Assembly: GCF_018143015.1 (NCBI RefSeq) | Contig: NC_054751.1 | Location: 21,838,425-21,902,424 of the forward strand | Direction of reading: 5' to 3' | Source: Lytechinus variegatus | Lineage: Eukaryota; Echinodermata; Echinoidea; Temnopleuroida; Toxopneustidae | DNA: 64,000 nt | Shown: positions 13,316 through 27,100 of the stretch, piece by piece | Numbering within the stretch: the first letter of the stretch is position 1 | Layout of the letters: each line of letters begins with the position of its first letter | Made by a program: the position numbers and the translations under genes | The notes under the pieces: generated by a model | The model's input: the letters and a program-made list of their open reading frames with translations, nothing else | Told to the model about the DNA's origin: nothing | Databases searched by the model: none

Positions 13316-13788
13316 AGGGTGTGTTTATGCTTCCATTGCGAGGACAGAATCAGCGATTTCAAACGCCGATCGTAAACGTAGTTCTGGGAGTGCTGTTTAT
13401 GCTTCACTTTTCAGAGCAAATCATGATCTCCAGCTGGCTTCGCATCGTAAAGCGAGGTCAAATTGGGCGGGCCTTTTTTCGAAAGTTTTTTTTCCGATTG
13501 TTGTTATTACGTAGAGATAACATGGAGCAATACGACTGTATTTGCCCGCGGATTTTCATCTCACCGGAAGCATGTACCTAATGACGTCATTTAAACACGT
13601 TTACGATCATGGTTCTGTTTATGCTTCCCAAGAAAGCCTGATTCTGGTCAAACGCACCTTTTTGTGAGTTTACAATCGGCGTTTTGAAACAGCGTTTAAA
13701 TAAAAGCATGGACGCAACCGTGTTTTCGACTAACCACGTTTGGAAACGCTGATTCTGGCCTGAAAAGTGGAAGCATAAACACGGCCTT
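13316..13788. mobile_element. MITE with TGTTTATGCTTCC inverted ends
   Basis: The left end is AGGGTGTGTTTATGCTTCCA. The right end, complemented, is AAGGCCGTGTTTATGCTTCC. Both are followed inward by CAGAATCAGCG. The TGTTTATGCTTCC motif occurs twice more inside, at about 13398 and 13617 (variant), giving nested inverted arms. The open frames on both strands here mirror each other because of the inverted structure and are not genes. Confidence 0.65.
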
Positions 13789-14282
13789 AGATTCACATAA
13801 ATTACATCAAGCTTTAGAGTCAATATACAAAATCTACTGAGACCATGGTTTCACTTTCAGATTTAAAGCGTCTTGCCTGTAACTTTGACTGATTTGCTGA
13901 GGATTTTAGCTATCATCATCAGTGAAAATATCAGACATTTTAAAATATCCCCCAAGATGCATTTCATCAACATTTGTCATCTGCCAAGAGGTCAGGGGAG
14001 TGATAAGTCATTTTTAAAATTTTTTTGTCTGCAAAGGTTGTTTTATCCAATGGTTTCCATAGTAACAGTCAGACACTTGCGTTTCTTATCCAATCAGAAT
14101 TGATGAAACTTACATGAAAGTTGTCTGATCGGACAAATTTTCTTGACTTTGATTGGCTTAGAAGCAAAGGTGTTTTAACTGTGGCAACAGTTTACAGACA
14201 ACAGTCGTAAAACTTTCCCCAATCTCCAGATACAAAGAATTCTCAGTGAAGAACATTTCTTTGAGAAAATGTACAAGCAGGA

Positions 14283-14288
14283 TTTATT
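14283..14288 (-). terminator. Candidate polyadenylation signal of SNRPG
   Basis: TTTATT on the + strand reads AATAAA on the - strand, about 770 bp downstream of the SNRPG stop codon. The sequence between 14290 and 15058 has no inverted-repeat element and is plausible 3' UTR. A nearer variant signal cannot be excluded. Confidence 0.4.
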
Positions 14289-15058
14289 GAACACAATGAA
14301 AATACAAAACCAGTAACAACCGTTTAGTACAATTACTCCTTTAGATGATCCCCAAAACACATCTGTGATGAAGGTTTGTGCACATGAACGATTCAGAAAC
14401 TGATCAGATACAGAACATGAATCACCAAGACTTATGAATAAAAAAAATACTGTATACCCCGACCTACTGGGAATTTCACAGAATACATTCACGGTATGAT
14501 TTACCATTATTTCTGGTTAGATAAATAATTCAAACATTGTTGTTACTGATTTGCAATGCAGAAACCATTAACATCTAAAACAGTATAACTGTATATTTGC
14601 ATTGTATAAAAAAAAAGAAAATTACCCACTAGCATGTAAATACAGAAAGTGAAAATTGGGCATATTCTCTAAAGGAATGATAAAAATATCTGTGGTTTTC
14701 TTCCTCATTATTTCCACTCTCCAAAATGTATTGATGTTGACCCCCCCCCCTCCCCCTTCAACAAAATTCTTTTAAAATTACATTTTCCAACAAGACACAA
14801 ATATATTTACAGGATTATTTACAGTTGGACTTAAGTTGTGATATCTTTTTTTCATAATTTTGAAAAGATAAATTACATGATTATGAGATGATATCTCTGT
14901 AAATCAAGCGTTTCGGAACTTGACAATATTGATATGATGATTCTACCAATTGTGTTAATTGTGTTAAGTTATTGAGTGTCCAGGTGATTTCTCCTCCAGC
15001 TTTCACAATGGATACAAGGCATTAGAACAGATGAATAGTCATGACTGGATGGCTATTG

Positions 15059-15112
15059 CTATAATACTCTGTCCAGGGCTTCAAGAAGGATGATGCTATT
15101 TCCTCTCACCAC
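15059..15112 (-). CDS. SNRPG: SNRPG coding exon 4 (Sm2 motif)
   Basis: Acceptor CAACAG, then [17 protein letters not shown] and TAG at 15061-15059. It holds the Sm2 R-G-N motif. The final leucine is one residue longer than human SmG. Confidence 0.95.
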   Translation of the reverse strand: MVRGNSIILLEALDRVL

Positions 15113-18100
15113 CTGTTGGAAGTAAACACACAAAAATGGGAATATAATTAGATTCTACATTTTAACCTAAAAGTCTCATGATATAACTTCTTATAATCCT
15201 AAACCCAAAGTCAAATTCTGACAAGGCTCACAATTTTTTATACTAAGGTTTTGTTTTACAAAGGATGCTGATGTAAAAATTGGCGAAGTCTAACATTCAC
15301 ATTTTATGTGGCATACGTGTGCCAAACTTGCACTTGGTTGTACTTGCATTGTTCCTGGGAGCCACCTTTTGTTCTCAACAGTTTTACATTTTGTTTTTAC
15401 TTCTTAACTGAAAAGATGGGTAAATAGAATAATTCAATAAATTTGTTTTTATGTGCATTCTTGGACTGGCAGTTTCACCTTCAAAGTTTTTTTTTTAATA
15501 GTTTTTTTTAAATAGTAATCTATTCAACACTCATATTCACATATCAAAATCAATGAAATGAAAATATATACTAATATTTCATGTGCATACTTGTGAAGAA
15601 CATTAAAGCTGAGCTCTTTTTAGCTATTCTATATCCGAGCAACAGATTCCACCCCCTATGAGATCTCTGCTGCTGACCCCAGGGATTCCACCAAAAATCA
15701 ACCAGCATTTACAGATTTCCATTTCAATTTGTAAAAACAATTCATCACGTAATCATAATGCATGACTCTCAGAATCACTAAAGCTCAAAATATTTTTTGT
15801 AGTAAATACTCTTTACAATGTTCATTACAAGTATACACAAAAAAATTGATATCAATTTCACTGTTCTTAAAATTTGAATATAAATGCTGAATATGCTCCA
15901 TATTTGAAGAGAGATACACTGCCAAGCTGGAAGTCTTAGAATGCACATGAAAACAGATCTATTGAATTATTCCATTCAACCATCTTAGTATTTCAGAAAT
16001 TGCATCTTGAATTCACATCACAGCATTAGGTAAAGGAAACTACAATGAGTACCCACTCTGGCAATCACAATGAAGTCAGTTGTATCATTATCAATGACTG
16101 TAATAGCTTATCACGTTAGAAAGACGAAATTTGATGACATGTTCAACAACGTACCACCATGCCGATGTCATTTTTCTGTGTAGCCGAAATATCTTCTGTT
16201 GCTTCATCAATTACAAGGTTCATGAAAGGGTCAAATCCTCTAAGAACTCCAGTCACTCTACGGTTGCCATTCAGCTTCACTGTTTATCCAAAAATGAAGA
16301 CACAAGACACTTATCCACCAAGCAATCAACATGTAAATACAAGCAAATGTATGTAGCAGTCTTGACTTTAAAGGGATGCTCCGGGCTTAAAATATTTATA
16401 TCTTTATGGAGTAAAATTAAAAATTCACGGAGCAAAATGCAGTTCATCAAAATAAAAAATAATGAAGTTATTGAATCTTAAAGTTTAGCAATATTTTGTG
16501 AAAACAGTTATATGCACATTGTCATGAATATTCATTAGGTGGGCTGATGATGTCACATCTCCAGTCTCCTTTTTCTTATGTTATTACATGAAATCATTTT
16601 TTTCCACCTTTTCATACACCAAGGCAATAAATAACTAATGCACTTAATCAGTTGTCAATCCAATTGTTTTAGTTCTTGGTAGGAATTTTTGAATGAACCT
16701 AATTTCATATAACAAGTGGGGATACGACATCATCAGCCCACCCAATGAATATTCATGAAGACATGCCAAGAACGGTTTCACCGGAACAATGCAAATCTTT
16801 AAAATTCAATAACTTTGTTATTTGTTACCCGATTTTGATCAAATTTTCAGCATTTTGCTAGGGCTCCACACTAACCCTTCTATTCTATTGGTCCAACCTG
16901 TTCATGTCGGACCAGCAGATACCCATTTTTTTCAATTTTTCACTGGTCCACACCTAATATTTACTGGTCCCCAAAATAAAGAAAATAAAGAAAAACATTA
17001 AAAAAAGAGTTTATTTTGCTGTCTTTTATTGCTTATCGTTACCCCTCACCCCCCCCCCCCCTCCAAAAAACAAAAACTATGGCAAAGGTACACACTCACA
17101 CACACAACATAATTTGTGAGAGTCATATTTTTGAGACTCCAGAGCCATTATTATTAATTTACAAAAGATAAGATATCACTTGTATTCAGTTTGATATATA
17201 TCTTTTTTTTAATGGTCATGTCAGACCAGTAAATCTGGCTATTTCTGAAAAGTTACAGGCCCGTCAACAATTTCAACTGGTCTGGGACTGTCGGAAAAGT
17301 GTGGGCGTCATGCGCTGATTTTGCTCTGTGAATTTTACTATATTTATTGAGAAATACACATTTCCAGCCTGGAGTATCCATTTAAGTGTATGTGACACTG
17401 AACCGTCACACAAATTTATATGTTGTCATGAAAATCATTTTTTGATATTTGAAACTAAATTTTCAATGAAAATGAGAGTGCATAGATCAAACGAACAGCT
17501 GTTTTCTTCTTAACTTCAATCATGACTCAACTAGATGTAGAAACACAAGACATAATGCATCTCTTCGTAAGCTTCATCCAAACTTTTTTTTTCCGCCATC
17601 TAGCTGGAGAATATGAATTATATTAAGGTATTTTGTACTTACATGACAATCTCTTGTCCATGAACCTACAAGAAAGAAAAAGACAAAGACAGGGATTAAA
17701 TTTATTTATTGCTTCTGGCATGTCCTTTCTTTCACACAACAGTCATGGACATATCTTTTTTTTCTCTTTTTTTTTGTATAGATAGTGCGGGCAGATGATC
17801 AATTTGAACGCCTACATTGTATACGAATTCTATTTGTAAAACAGCAATAATACTACAGGATTACCCACTCATTCAATGAACAAGGTTATAAGATAACCTC
17901 ATCCTCTTTTTTTACTCCATGTGTGGCAAAATAAGGTTGGCAATGTTTGGCTTATTTTCTCTTTTTCTTTGGAACAAATACTTAATTGTTTGACAGAATA
18001 TTCATTTGACTCTGTCAGATTCCATTGCAGCTAATCAGTAAATTCGATTCTTTTAATATTTTTTTCTAAATTAAAAAAGAGATTGAAAAATGAAAATTTT

Positions 18101-21100
18101 CTTGCCATATTACTTTCCACCAATAGAGGGCATGCACAAAAATATGCCCAAGATTCAAGTTTTTGAGCGCTCTGGTGAATACCAAAATTATTCCCATGTT
18201 ACTAATGAAAAATAAATTGCAACTGTATGGAAATTAATATTTTGGGTCAGAAAAGTGTTATTTTAATGATTACATGTATCTTTAAAGTGTGTGTTGTGTA
18301 CTGCATTGGCATACCATAGTCCTACCTGTAGATTCACCACAGGCAGGATAGTTGCATTAAACTGTCTGATTTTTTTTATCTTGATGAAAATAGTGCAAAA
18401 TTGAAGTCTACAAAATTTCATAGTATAATGCCTGAATCAGTATTTGAGTAATAATCAAATGAATTTCGAATGAAATTCAGCCAAATGCTCCCAATAGGCT
18501 CTGTAGTATAATTTTTCACAACACACTTAGAGTGCAGATATTTTGTGTGCAGTTTTACATTGGCTTTCTAGAGTAGTGGGGGAAGGGTATTTACAAGACT
18601 TTGAACTTCTTTTAAATTGATGCCACATAAAGCATTTTATTCTCTTTGATTTGATACCAAAATCATTAAAATTGGATATTAAACGGGATCATATATGTCA
18701 GAAATGCAATGAACATGATTTTTCCCTCAAAACCATGACCATTTTTAGCTGCGTGAATGCGGTGAAAAGGGCAAAACTTTTAACTCTGGTGAAGTCACCA
18801 AAGTACTACTAGTAGCTGCAGTGAGCAAGCCAAGTGGGATTACCATTAGCGTGACCAGACATCCTGTATTTCCCAGGATAGTCCCGTATTTTGCTCTTTT
18901 GTCCCGGCGTCCCGACAAACCCTTACCGGGACGCCTATTTGTCCCGTATTTTAAAATATTGAACAAAATATAGTTAATACATTTAAAAGTGACAAATCAA
19001 TTTTCTTCAAATAATCAACAATAAAATTGATAACTAAACTTTTGCAAGTTCTGCAGTGATTTTCTTGCTAACCTAATACCATGAACTACATTGGAAACGA
19101 ACTGGCCTCCTGCCTGTGTGTGGCACGCTACTAGCTAGGCATGTAGGATCTGAGCAGATTCTCAATGGTGCAAACAATCTCACATGATAAACAGTTTTTC
19201 CACCAAAATAATCACAAAATCAGCAGTAATTTTTTTATATAATGGATTCTCAGAGAACTGATTTGGAGATGAAATCGGAGGAACAAGTTATTGAGTTTTC
19301 ATAATTAGAACTAGTTGTTTCAGCTTTGGTTTTTGGTTTTGAGTCTTGTTAACGGTGCGAACTTGTAATGGGATGAGAGATGCCTGTATATGATGCTGCA
19401 ATGTTTCATCTTGTTTTTAGGTTTGATAATGTTTCACTTTAAAATTTTATTCATTTCTAGAAGATTTTATTTTTTACACTTTTAAAAATATATTTAAAAA
19501 CACCAAATATCATTATGATTTTTGGTATACAATTGAATTTTTTTTATTGCTTAAAGTTTGAAGTTTTTCCTTTCTTTCTTTTCTAACTCTATCATTGTTC
19601 TATCCTTCCTGCTTGCTCTTTTTTTGTTCCATCTATCTTATTTTTAAGTTTGAAAATGTTTCACATTAAAATTTTATTCATTTCTAATTTTTTTTAGATT
19701 TTTAAACTTTTAAAAATATATTTAAAAAACACCAAATATCAAAAGATTTTTGTTATATGATTGGATTTTTTTTGGCTTAAATTTTGAAATTTTTCCTCTT
19801 TCTTTCTTTTCTATCCTTCTTTATTCTATCCTTCCTGCTTGCCCTTTTTTGTTCAATCTATTCTTTATTTCCTATCTTTCTTCCCTGAACCTTTCTCTTT
19901 CTCTCACTTTCCTTCTTTATTAAATTTCTTTTTTTATTTCCTTCATATTTCTTTCCTTAAACTTTATTTGTTTCCTTCTCCCTTCCGCTCCTTTTTTTTT
20001 CATTCTTCCATCATTTTCTTTTTTCATGATCTCCTCCATTCTTTCCTCCCTCTTTCTTTCATTATTTTGTCCTTCTTTTTCCCTTATTCTTTTTTTCCTT
20101 CCCTTCCTGTTTTTTTTTTCTTTCCTCTTCCTTTTTTCTTTCTTTTTTCCTTTCTGTTTCCAGACATTTATTCATCTTTCTTTTCTTTTCTTCCTTTCTT
20201 TTTTTTCTTTCTATTATTCGTTTCAAAGAATAATGGAATCCTTTTTTCTCTTTTATTTTCTTTCATCCTTCTTTTATTCTATCTTTCTTTGGATTTTTTT
20301 CCTTCATTTCCCCTTCATTTTTTTCTTTCTTCTCAATTCATCTCTTTTCGTTCATCTTTACTTTCTCTCCTTCATTCTTTTGTTCACCCTCCCTTCCAAT
20401 TTTTATATTCTTTTTCACAAGTCTAACACTGTAGCCTTCTTTGTTGATCCGCTCGTGCAGCATGCTTTGTCAATTGTCACGTAGATTCTAGATCATTTTG
20501 TGAAATCTGGTCACCCTGTCCCCGATTTTTGAAGACTTGCCATCTATTATTTCTAGGCCCTGGCCTAAGGCTAAGTTGACTTGTTTTGAATCAACATGTT
20601 TACATTAATGACTGACTGGCATGCTCAATTGCATTGGTGCTGGCACATCTAGTCTTGAGGACGCAATGATGATGATTTTTTTAAATATGTCATATATTTC
20701 TTCATCATTGACGTCTTGACACTCTCTCCATAGTGCCTTCAGCGAACGACCAAAACAAAGATGGATTCCCCAAAAAATCCATCCTTTTAAACCGAATTAA
20801 AGAGCATTCATTTAATTTTATTAATTCTTACACCTTCCTACGCCTAATGCGTAGGAAGGTTTTAAATATTACTATTTAAAAATGTAAAAAAATGAAGATT
20901 TCTTACCTAACTGATGCCGCGTAGACCCCTCGTTCCGCATGTAAACAACGGAAATACAATAGCGTCGACCCTTGAACCGCTTATGTATGACGTACTTCCG
21001 GAAAGCAATGCCGTCTTAACGAACAATTTAGAGATAAAAAATCTTATTTAACAAATATTAAAATTTATTTTGTGATCATAAATAATTCATATCAATATAT

Positions 21101-24100
21101 ATAAATTATTTATGATCACAAAATAAATTTTTATATTTGTTAAATAAGATTTTTTATCTCTAAATTGTTCGTTAAGACGGCATTGCTTTCCGGAAGTACG
21201 TCATACATAAGCGGTTCAAGGGTCGACGCTATTGTATTTCCGTTGTTTACATGTGGAACGAGGGGTCTACGCGGCATCAGTTAGGTAAGAAATCTTCATT
21301 TTTTTACATTTTTAAATAGTAATATTTAAAACCTTCCTACGCATTAGGCGTAGGAAGGTGTAAGAATTAATAAAATTAAATGAATGCTCTTTAATTCGGT
21401 TTAAAAGGATGGATTTTTGGGGGGAATCCATCTTTGTTTTGGTCGTTCGCTGAAGGCACTATGGAGAGTGTCAAGACGTCAATGATGAAGAAATATATGA
21501 CATATTTAAAAAAATCATCATCATTGCGTCCTCAAGACTAGGCACATCTTACGGTTCAAATTTCTGGGATTTCTAGTAAGTTGTGTGGAGAAAGCTGCGA
21601 AACTGCATTTAGGCAGCGCCAATGTCCGGACAATAGACCCCCCCCCCTTGCCCCGGGGACCCCGACACGTCTTCAGACAGTGTCGGGGTCCCGAGTCCCT
21701 CCATGCATTCTCACCGGAGTACAAAACTTCGCGATGTTTGGCATTAGAAAACCGGTGATAATAATGAATTAAAAATCTAACGATGAATATCGATCTTACC
21801 TAAACAAATTGTTCCTAAATCAGCTTAACTTTCAATTAAAACTGATGTATACAATTCCAAGAAATCCTTCGAAAGAACGTCAATTTTCGGACTTTTGTTC
21901 CAATCGCGAGATCGCCATGTTTGAAGAACGTGAAAATAGTTTCTGCGCATGCGTATATAAATATTCATAAGATGACGTCTCTGCCTTTACAAAACAGTTT
22001 AATGAATATGCATGTAGTCAAAACTTTCGGCAAGTCGCCTCGATTCAGTTACATCGTGATTTAGGCATGTTCAATACCATTTTTTCATTTTAATTTGAAA
22101 AAAAATCTGTATTAATGAAAAAATAATTTATTTCATATATATTTCTATTTTGTTACATTCTGTGTTTTTATAATACATGTTTATATTTTTTTTATTTGTC
22201 ATTTGTTATAAACTTATATTTCTTTCTCCTTTTCATTCTTTTTATGCTTTGCTTATGGGAAGGGGGGAGCATGACTGTTCTCTTGGTGTGTGTGTGTTTT
22301 ATATACTGAACAAAATAAAATTTACGAAATAGCATGATTGTGTATTATATTTATATTAAGAGATATCTAGATCATGTAGAAACTTTTAGTCTGTATTATG
22401 ATTATTCCCTTTGTGAGTATTAGATATTAAAGAAATAGTTACAGATTCTAATTTTACATTTAGAATAACGATTTTCTTAATATGAATCCTGATTTTATTG
22501 ATGTTATTCATCTTTTTCACTTGTTATAGCAATTAGGAAGGAATGAATATGATTTTAAATGAAAGGACATACTTAAAAACAACTTTGCCTCCTTTTAAAA
22601 TAAATATCAAGATATTGTAAAGAATAAATAATTATGATTAAAAAAAAAATTCTGCCGCTTTGATAATCTCTAATCACCATGGCAGTAGCATAGGTTTTTT
22701 TAATCGCCCCCCTTCTAAAGAAAATTGATACGAAACGACCTCCAATTTTATGTTGAAGACCTTTTTTTGCTTGTCAAATTCACATTAAAAACATCGAACT
22801 CACTGCCGGATCCGGGGGGGAGGGGCAAAGCCGGCTCGCCCCCCCCTTGAGAAGCATAATGAAAATTTGTGATGTTAAAAATGGTGTTAAAGCTGAACTG
22901 TGCCCCCTCCCCTTTTTTTCTTGTCAAATTTTTTTCAGGCCAAATAATTTTTTTTTGTTAAAAAGATTTCTTTCATTTTGTTTTTTTGGCTTAGCAATTT
23001 TTTTTTCCTGGACGAAATTTCCTTAATTTTGGTTGGAAAACCTTTCTTCTTTTTTTTTGCTCGTCAGATTTTTCACTGGAAAAATTTGCCCCCCTTTTGA
23101 AAATCATGGTTCCGCCCCTAATTGAGCTCATTTATATGAAGTGCTTACACTGTCAAAAATAATTTAAACAACACTATTTATTGTGTGATTTGCGCAGTAG
23201 TTGTTTAAACATTTTAAATAAGTGTTTAAAATCTTAAACAATCAAGCTTTAATTATTGATAATTTGATATTTGAATTTAATTATTGATAATCAAATTTTG
23301 AATTTAAACTGTGTTGTTTAAGATTTTAAATATTTGTTTGAACAATTGTGTGATTCGTGTCGTAAACAGCGTTTTTTCAATCATTTTTAACAGTGTATTT
23401 GAATGATTAGGAACAAAAAGTGACATGCAAAATATCAAATTAATGGCGCAAAATAGGCGACAGGAGATTGATGACATATGAACTTCCATCATCTAGTAAT
23501 ATTGTACTTTTTTCACAATTTTTATAACTGCCCCTTTACATGCTCATGATAAGGCCGTCTGCGGCCCCAAATAAATTCACTAGTAAAGAGCTGAAAAGCG
23601 GAAGAAGTAGCCTTTGTGGGTAATTGACATCATTGTTATAAAGTTTACCGCCCTTACCTAGGGATCGGAAAGTTGGTATTGATCAATTTGAAGAAATATA
23701 TTACTTTGACCTGTAATCTTAATAAAAGTTCCGTTCCCAAATATTATTTTTTAAAACTTGATGCCGCAACGAAACAAAATAGAATTAAGCCGAGATGGGA
23801 AAACGGGGAAAGGTAAACAAAGGAGAAAACTATATTTTCATGATTTCCTCGCAAACTTGCGAGGAAGCAAATATTTATAGAGAAAGAAAATCCCGCAAAG
23901 CTATCTTTTTCGCCATTGCTTACCCTTCGCTCTCACCATTTCTCATGTTCTTTTTTTTGGGGGGGGGTGGCGTTAGGATGGGGTAGGCCACCCCACCGCC
24001 TCCTTGCGACGCACTTGTTATAGAAAAATGGAAAAGGTTCATGACAAAGGCCTGACTTTTATTGGGATGTTATGACAAAATCTATCACAAAATTTGATTT

Positions 24101-27100
24101 CTGCATCAATACTTCAGTGGTACTGCAGTAGAAATATAGATAAGCTGATTTAGTGTCATCATTATTATTCATTAATTCTTATAAGCAAAACAATTAAGAT
24201 ATATAAAGAACGGGACGTATTCGAAAAAAAGCGCCTCTTGGATGCCAGGAAAACAATCAGATAAGCAAGATTCCCGGCGAATTTATGCATCCTATATGTA
24301 ATGAGCAATTCAATTCTTTGTAATTACAGGCCTATACTTATCCCGCAGCAGCGTTCTCGCCAGGATTTTTCTTACGCGTGTCGCAAACCCGCCGATTCGG
24401 TGGTGGCCGATTTTACACGTGATGTTTTGATTTTCACATGTGCTTTGATGATTTGATGCTGGTAAAGTCAAGTTTCATTGCCAATCCGCGAAGTTCACTG
24501 TAATATTGTTCTAATCGGCGGCGCACACCAATACCTAACTTAGAGTTGACATCGGCAAAATGTTGAAATGTTAAGTTGCTGTTTATCTAAAAATGTATGG
24601 GTCTTTTTGTCTGGAAATGTTTTAGTGTTTTGAGCTGTATTGACTTAAAATATATTTGAAATACCTTTCGTTGTGGACTCCCGTTCTCCGAGAAGAAATA
24701 TAAATCACGCATCTATCAGGACATGTTTTAACATTGTTTTGAGGCTCAGGTGCTTGAGTTGAAATATATTTGATATGCCTTTCGTTACGGACTCCCGTTC
24801 TCCAAGAGTAAATATAAATCACGCATTTTTCTGACAACCGCGGGAAAGAAAAATAAAAGAAAATAGAAGTCACAAATATCTCAGATTAATGAACGATCTA
24901 TGAGGAATGTTTTAAAATTGTTTTGAGGTCCTAACGAGTTAAAATATATTTTATATACCTTTCGCTATGAACTCTCTAAGAATAAAAATCACACATTTAT
25001 TCTGACAACAGCGGAATTGAAAATAAAAGAACAGAAGTCACAAACATTAAGTTTAATGAACGATCTATCGGGACATGTTTTAACATTGTTTTGAGGTGTT
25101 AATGAATTAAAATATATTTGATATATCTTTCAGTACGGACTCCCGTTCTCCGAGAGGAAATATAAATCACGCATCTATCAGAACATGTTTTAACATTGTT
25201 TTGAGGTGTTTGAGATGCCTTTTGTTATATATGGACTCCCGTTCTCCAAAAATAAATATAAATCACGCATTTTTCTGACAACCGCGGGAAAGAAAATAAG
25301 ACAAATTAGAAGTCACAAACATCTCAGATTAATGAACGATCGATTAGGTATGTTGTAAAATTGTTTTGAGGTCCTAACGAGTTTAAATATATTTTATATA
25401 CCTTTCGCTTTGAACTCTCTCAGAAATAAAATTCACACATTTATTCTGACAACAGCAGAAATGAAAATAAAAGAACAGAAGTCACAAACATCTAAGATTA
25501 ATGAACGATCTATCTCAGGACATGTTTTAACATTGTTTTGAGGTGTTGATGAATCAAAATATATTTATTATATCTTTCAGTACGGACTCCCGTTCCCCGA
25601 AAGGCAATATAAATCACGCATCAGGACGTGTTTTAACATTTTTTTTTGAGGTGTTTGAGTTGAAATATATTTGATATGCCTTTTGTTATGTACTCCCGTT
25701 TTCCAAAAATAAATATAAATCACGCATTTTTCTGACAACCGCGGGAAGGAAAATAAAACAAAATAGAAGTCACAAAAATCTCAGATTAATGAACGATCGA
25801 TAAGGTATGTTTTTTAAAATTGTTTTGAGGTCCTAACGAGTTTAAATATATTTTATATACCTTTCGCTTTGAACTCTCTCAGAAATAAAATTCACACATT
25901 TATTCTGACAACAGCGGAAATGAAAATAAAAGAATAGAAGTCACAAACATCTAAGATTAATGAACGATCTATCTCAGGACATGTTTTAACATTGTTTTAA
26001 GGTGTTGATGAATCAAAATATATTTGATATATCTTTCAGTACGGACTCCCGTTCCCCGAAAAGAAATATAAATCACGCATCTATCAGGACATGTTTTAAC
26101 ATTGTTTTGAGGTGTTTGAGTTAAAATATATTTGATATGCCTTTTGTTATGTACTCCCGTTTTCCAAAAATAAATATAAATCACGCATTTTTCTGACAAC
26201 CGCGGGAAAGAAAATAAAACAAAATAGAAGTCACAAAAGCTCAGATTAATGAACGATCGATTAGGTATGTTTTAAAATTGTTTTGATGTCCTTACGAGTT
26301 ACATGTAAGATATATGTTATATACCTTTCGTTTTGAACTCTCTAAGAAATAAAAATCACACATTTATTCTGACAACAGCGGAATTGAAAATAAAAGAACA
26401 GAAGTCACAAACATCTAAGTTTAATGAACGATCTATCGGGACATGTTTTAACATTGTTTTGAGGTGTTAATGAATTAAAATATATTTGATATATCTTTCA
26501 GTACGGACTCCCGTTCTCCGAGAGGAAATATAAATCACGCATCTATCAGAACATGTTTTAACATTGTTTTGAGGTGTTTGAGATGCCTTTCGTTATATAT
26601 GGACTCCCGTTCTCCAAAAATAAATATAAATCACGCATTTTTCTGACAACCGCGGGAAAGAAAATAAGACAAATTAGAAGTCACAAACATCTCAGATTAA
26701 CGAACGATCGATTAGGTATGTTGTAAAATTGTTTTGAGGTCCTAACGAGTTTATATATATTTTATATAGCCCAGTCATTTTAGCCCAAATTTTGACCAAA
26801 CTTGGAACAAATTGCAACAGAATTTTTTCTATCACAATGCATTTCTGTGAGGTCTCTAGTACAACATACTAAAAGTCCCAAACTTTCCGAATAGGGGAAA
26901 GGGAGCTAATTTGCATAAATCCAAGATGGCTGCCAAAATTAATTGATATGCCTTATCCTTAATATTTTTTGTACAGATAATGGAAAAATCTTGAAATGAA
27001 TACGCAATTCACTATGATTAAGATATCATAAATCGATTGCAATCGTTTCCGGGACTGCCCGGTTCATATTTTTCGAAAAATGTGAGAAATTATGTCAAAA

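Larger units (their letters stand above)
18848..20518. mobile_element. Possible hAT-like element with GTGACCAGA / TCTGGTCAC ends
   Basis: The left end (18848) reads AGCGTGACCAGACATCC, followed by 'cccgtatttt' phrases. The right end, complemented, reads CAGGGTGACCAGATTTCAC. CAGGGTGACCAGA is a common terminus of hAT-type elements in animals. The target duplication is not visible. The interior is a tandem duplication and a pyrimidine tract, so either the element expanded internally or two half elements remain. Confidence 0.4.

Noticed and set aside
13264-13823. Frames of 105 and 78 codons on opposite strands sharing GQNQRFQT
   Set aside because: The shared peptide comes from the inverted arms of the 13316 MITE being read from both strands.
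19839-20484. Open frames of 195 and 152 codons
   Set aside because: They lie in a C/T tract and translate to almost only F, S, L and P; two frames are open at once, as expected from composition.
24622-26199. Repeated peptides such as [16 protein letters not shown] on the - strand
   Set aside because: Products of satellite monomers; frames break at each unit and are not conserved as protein.
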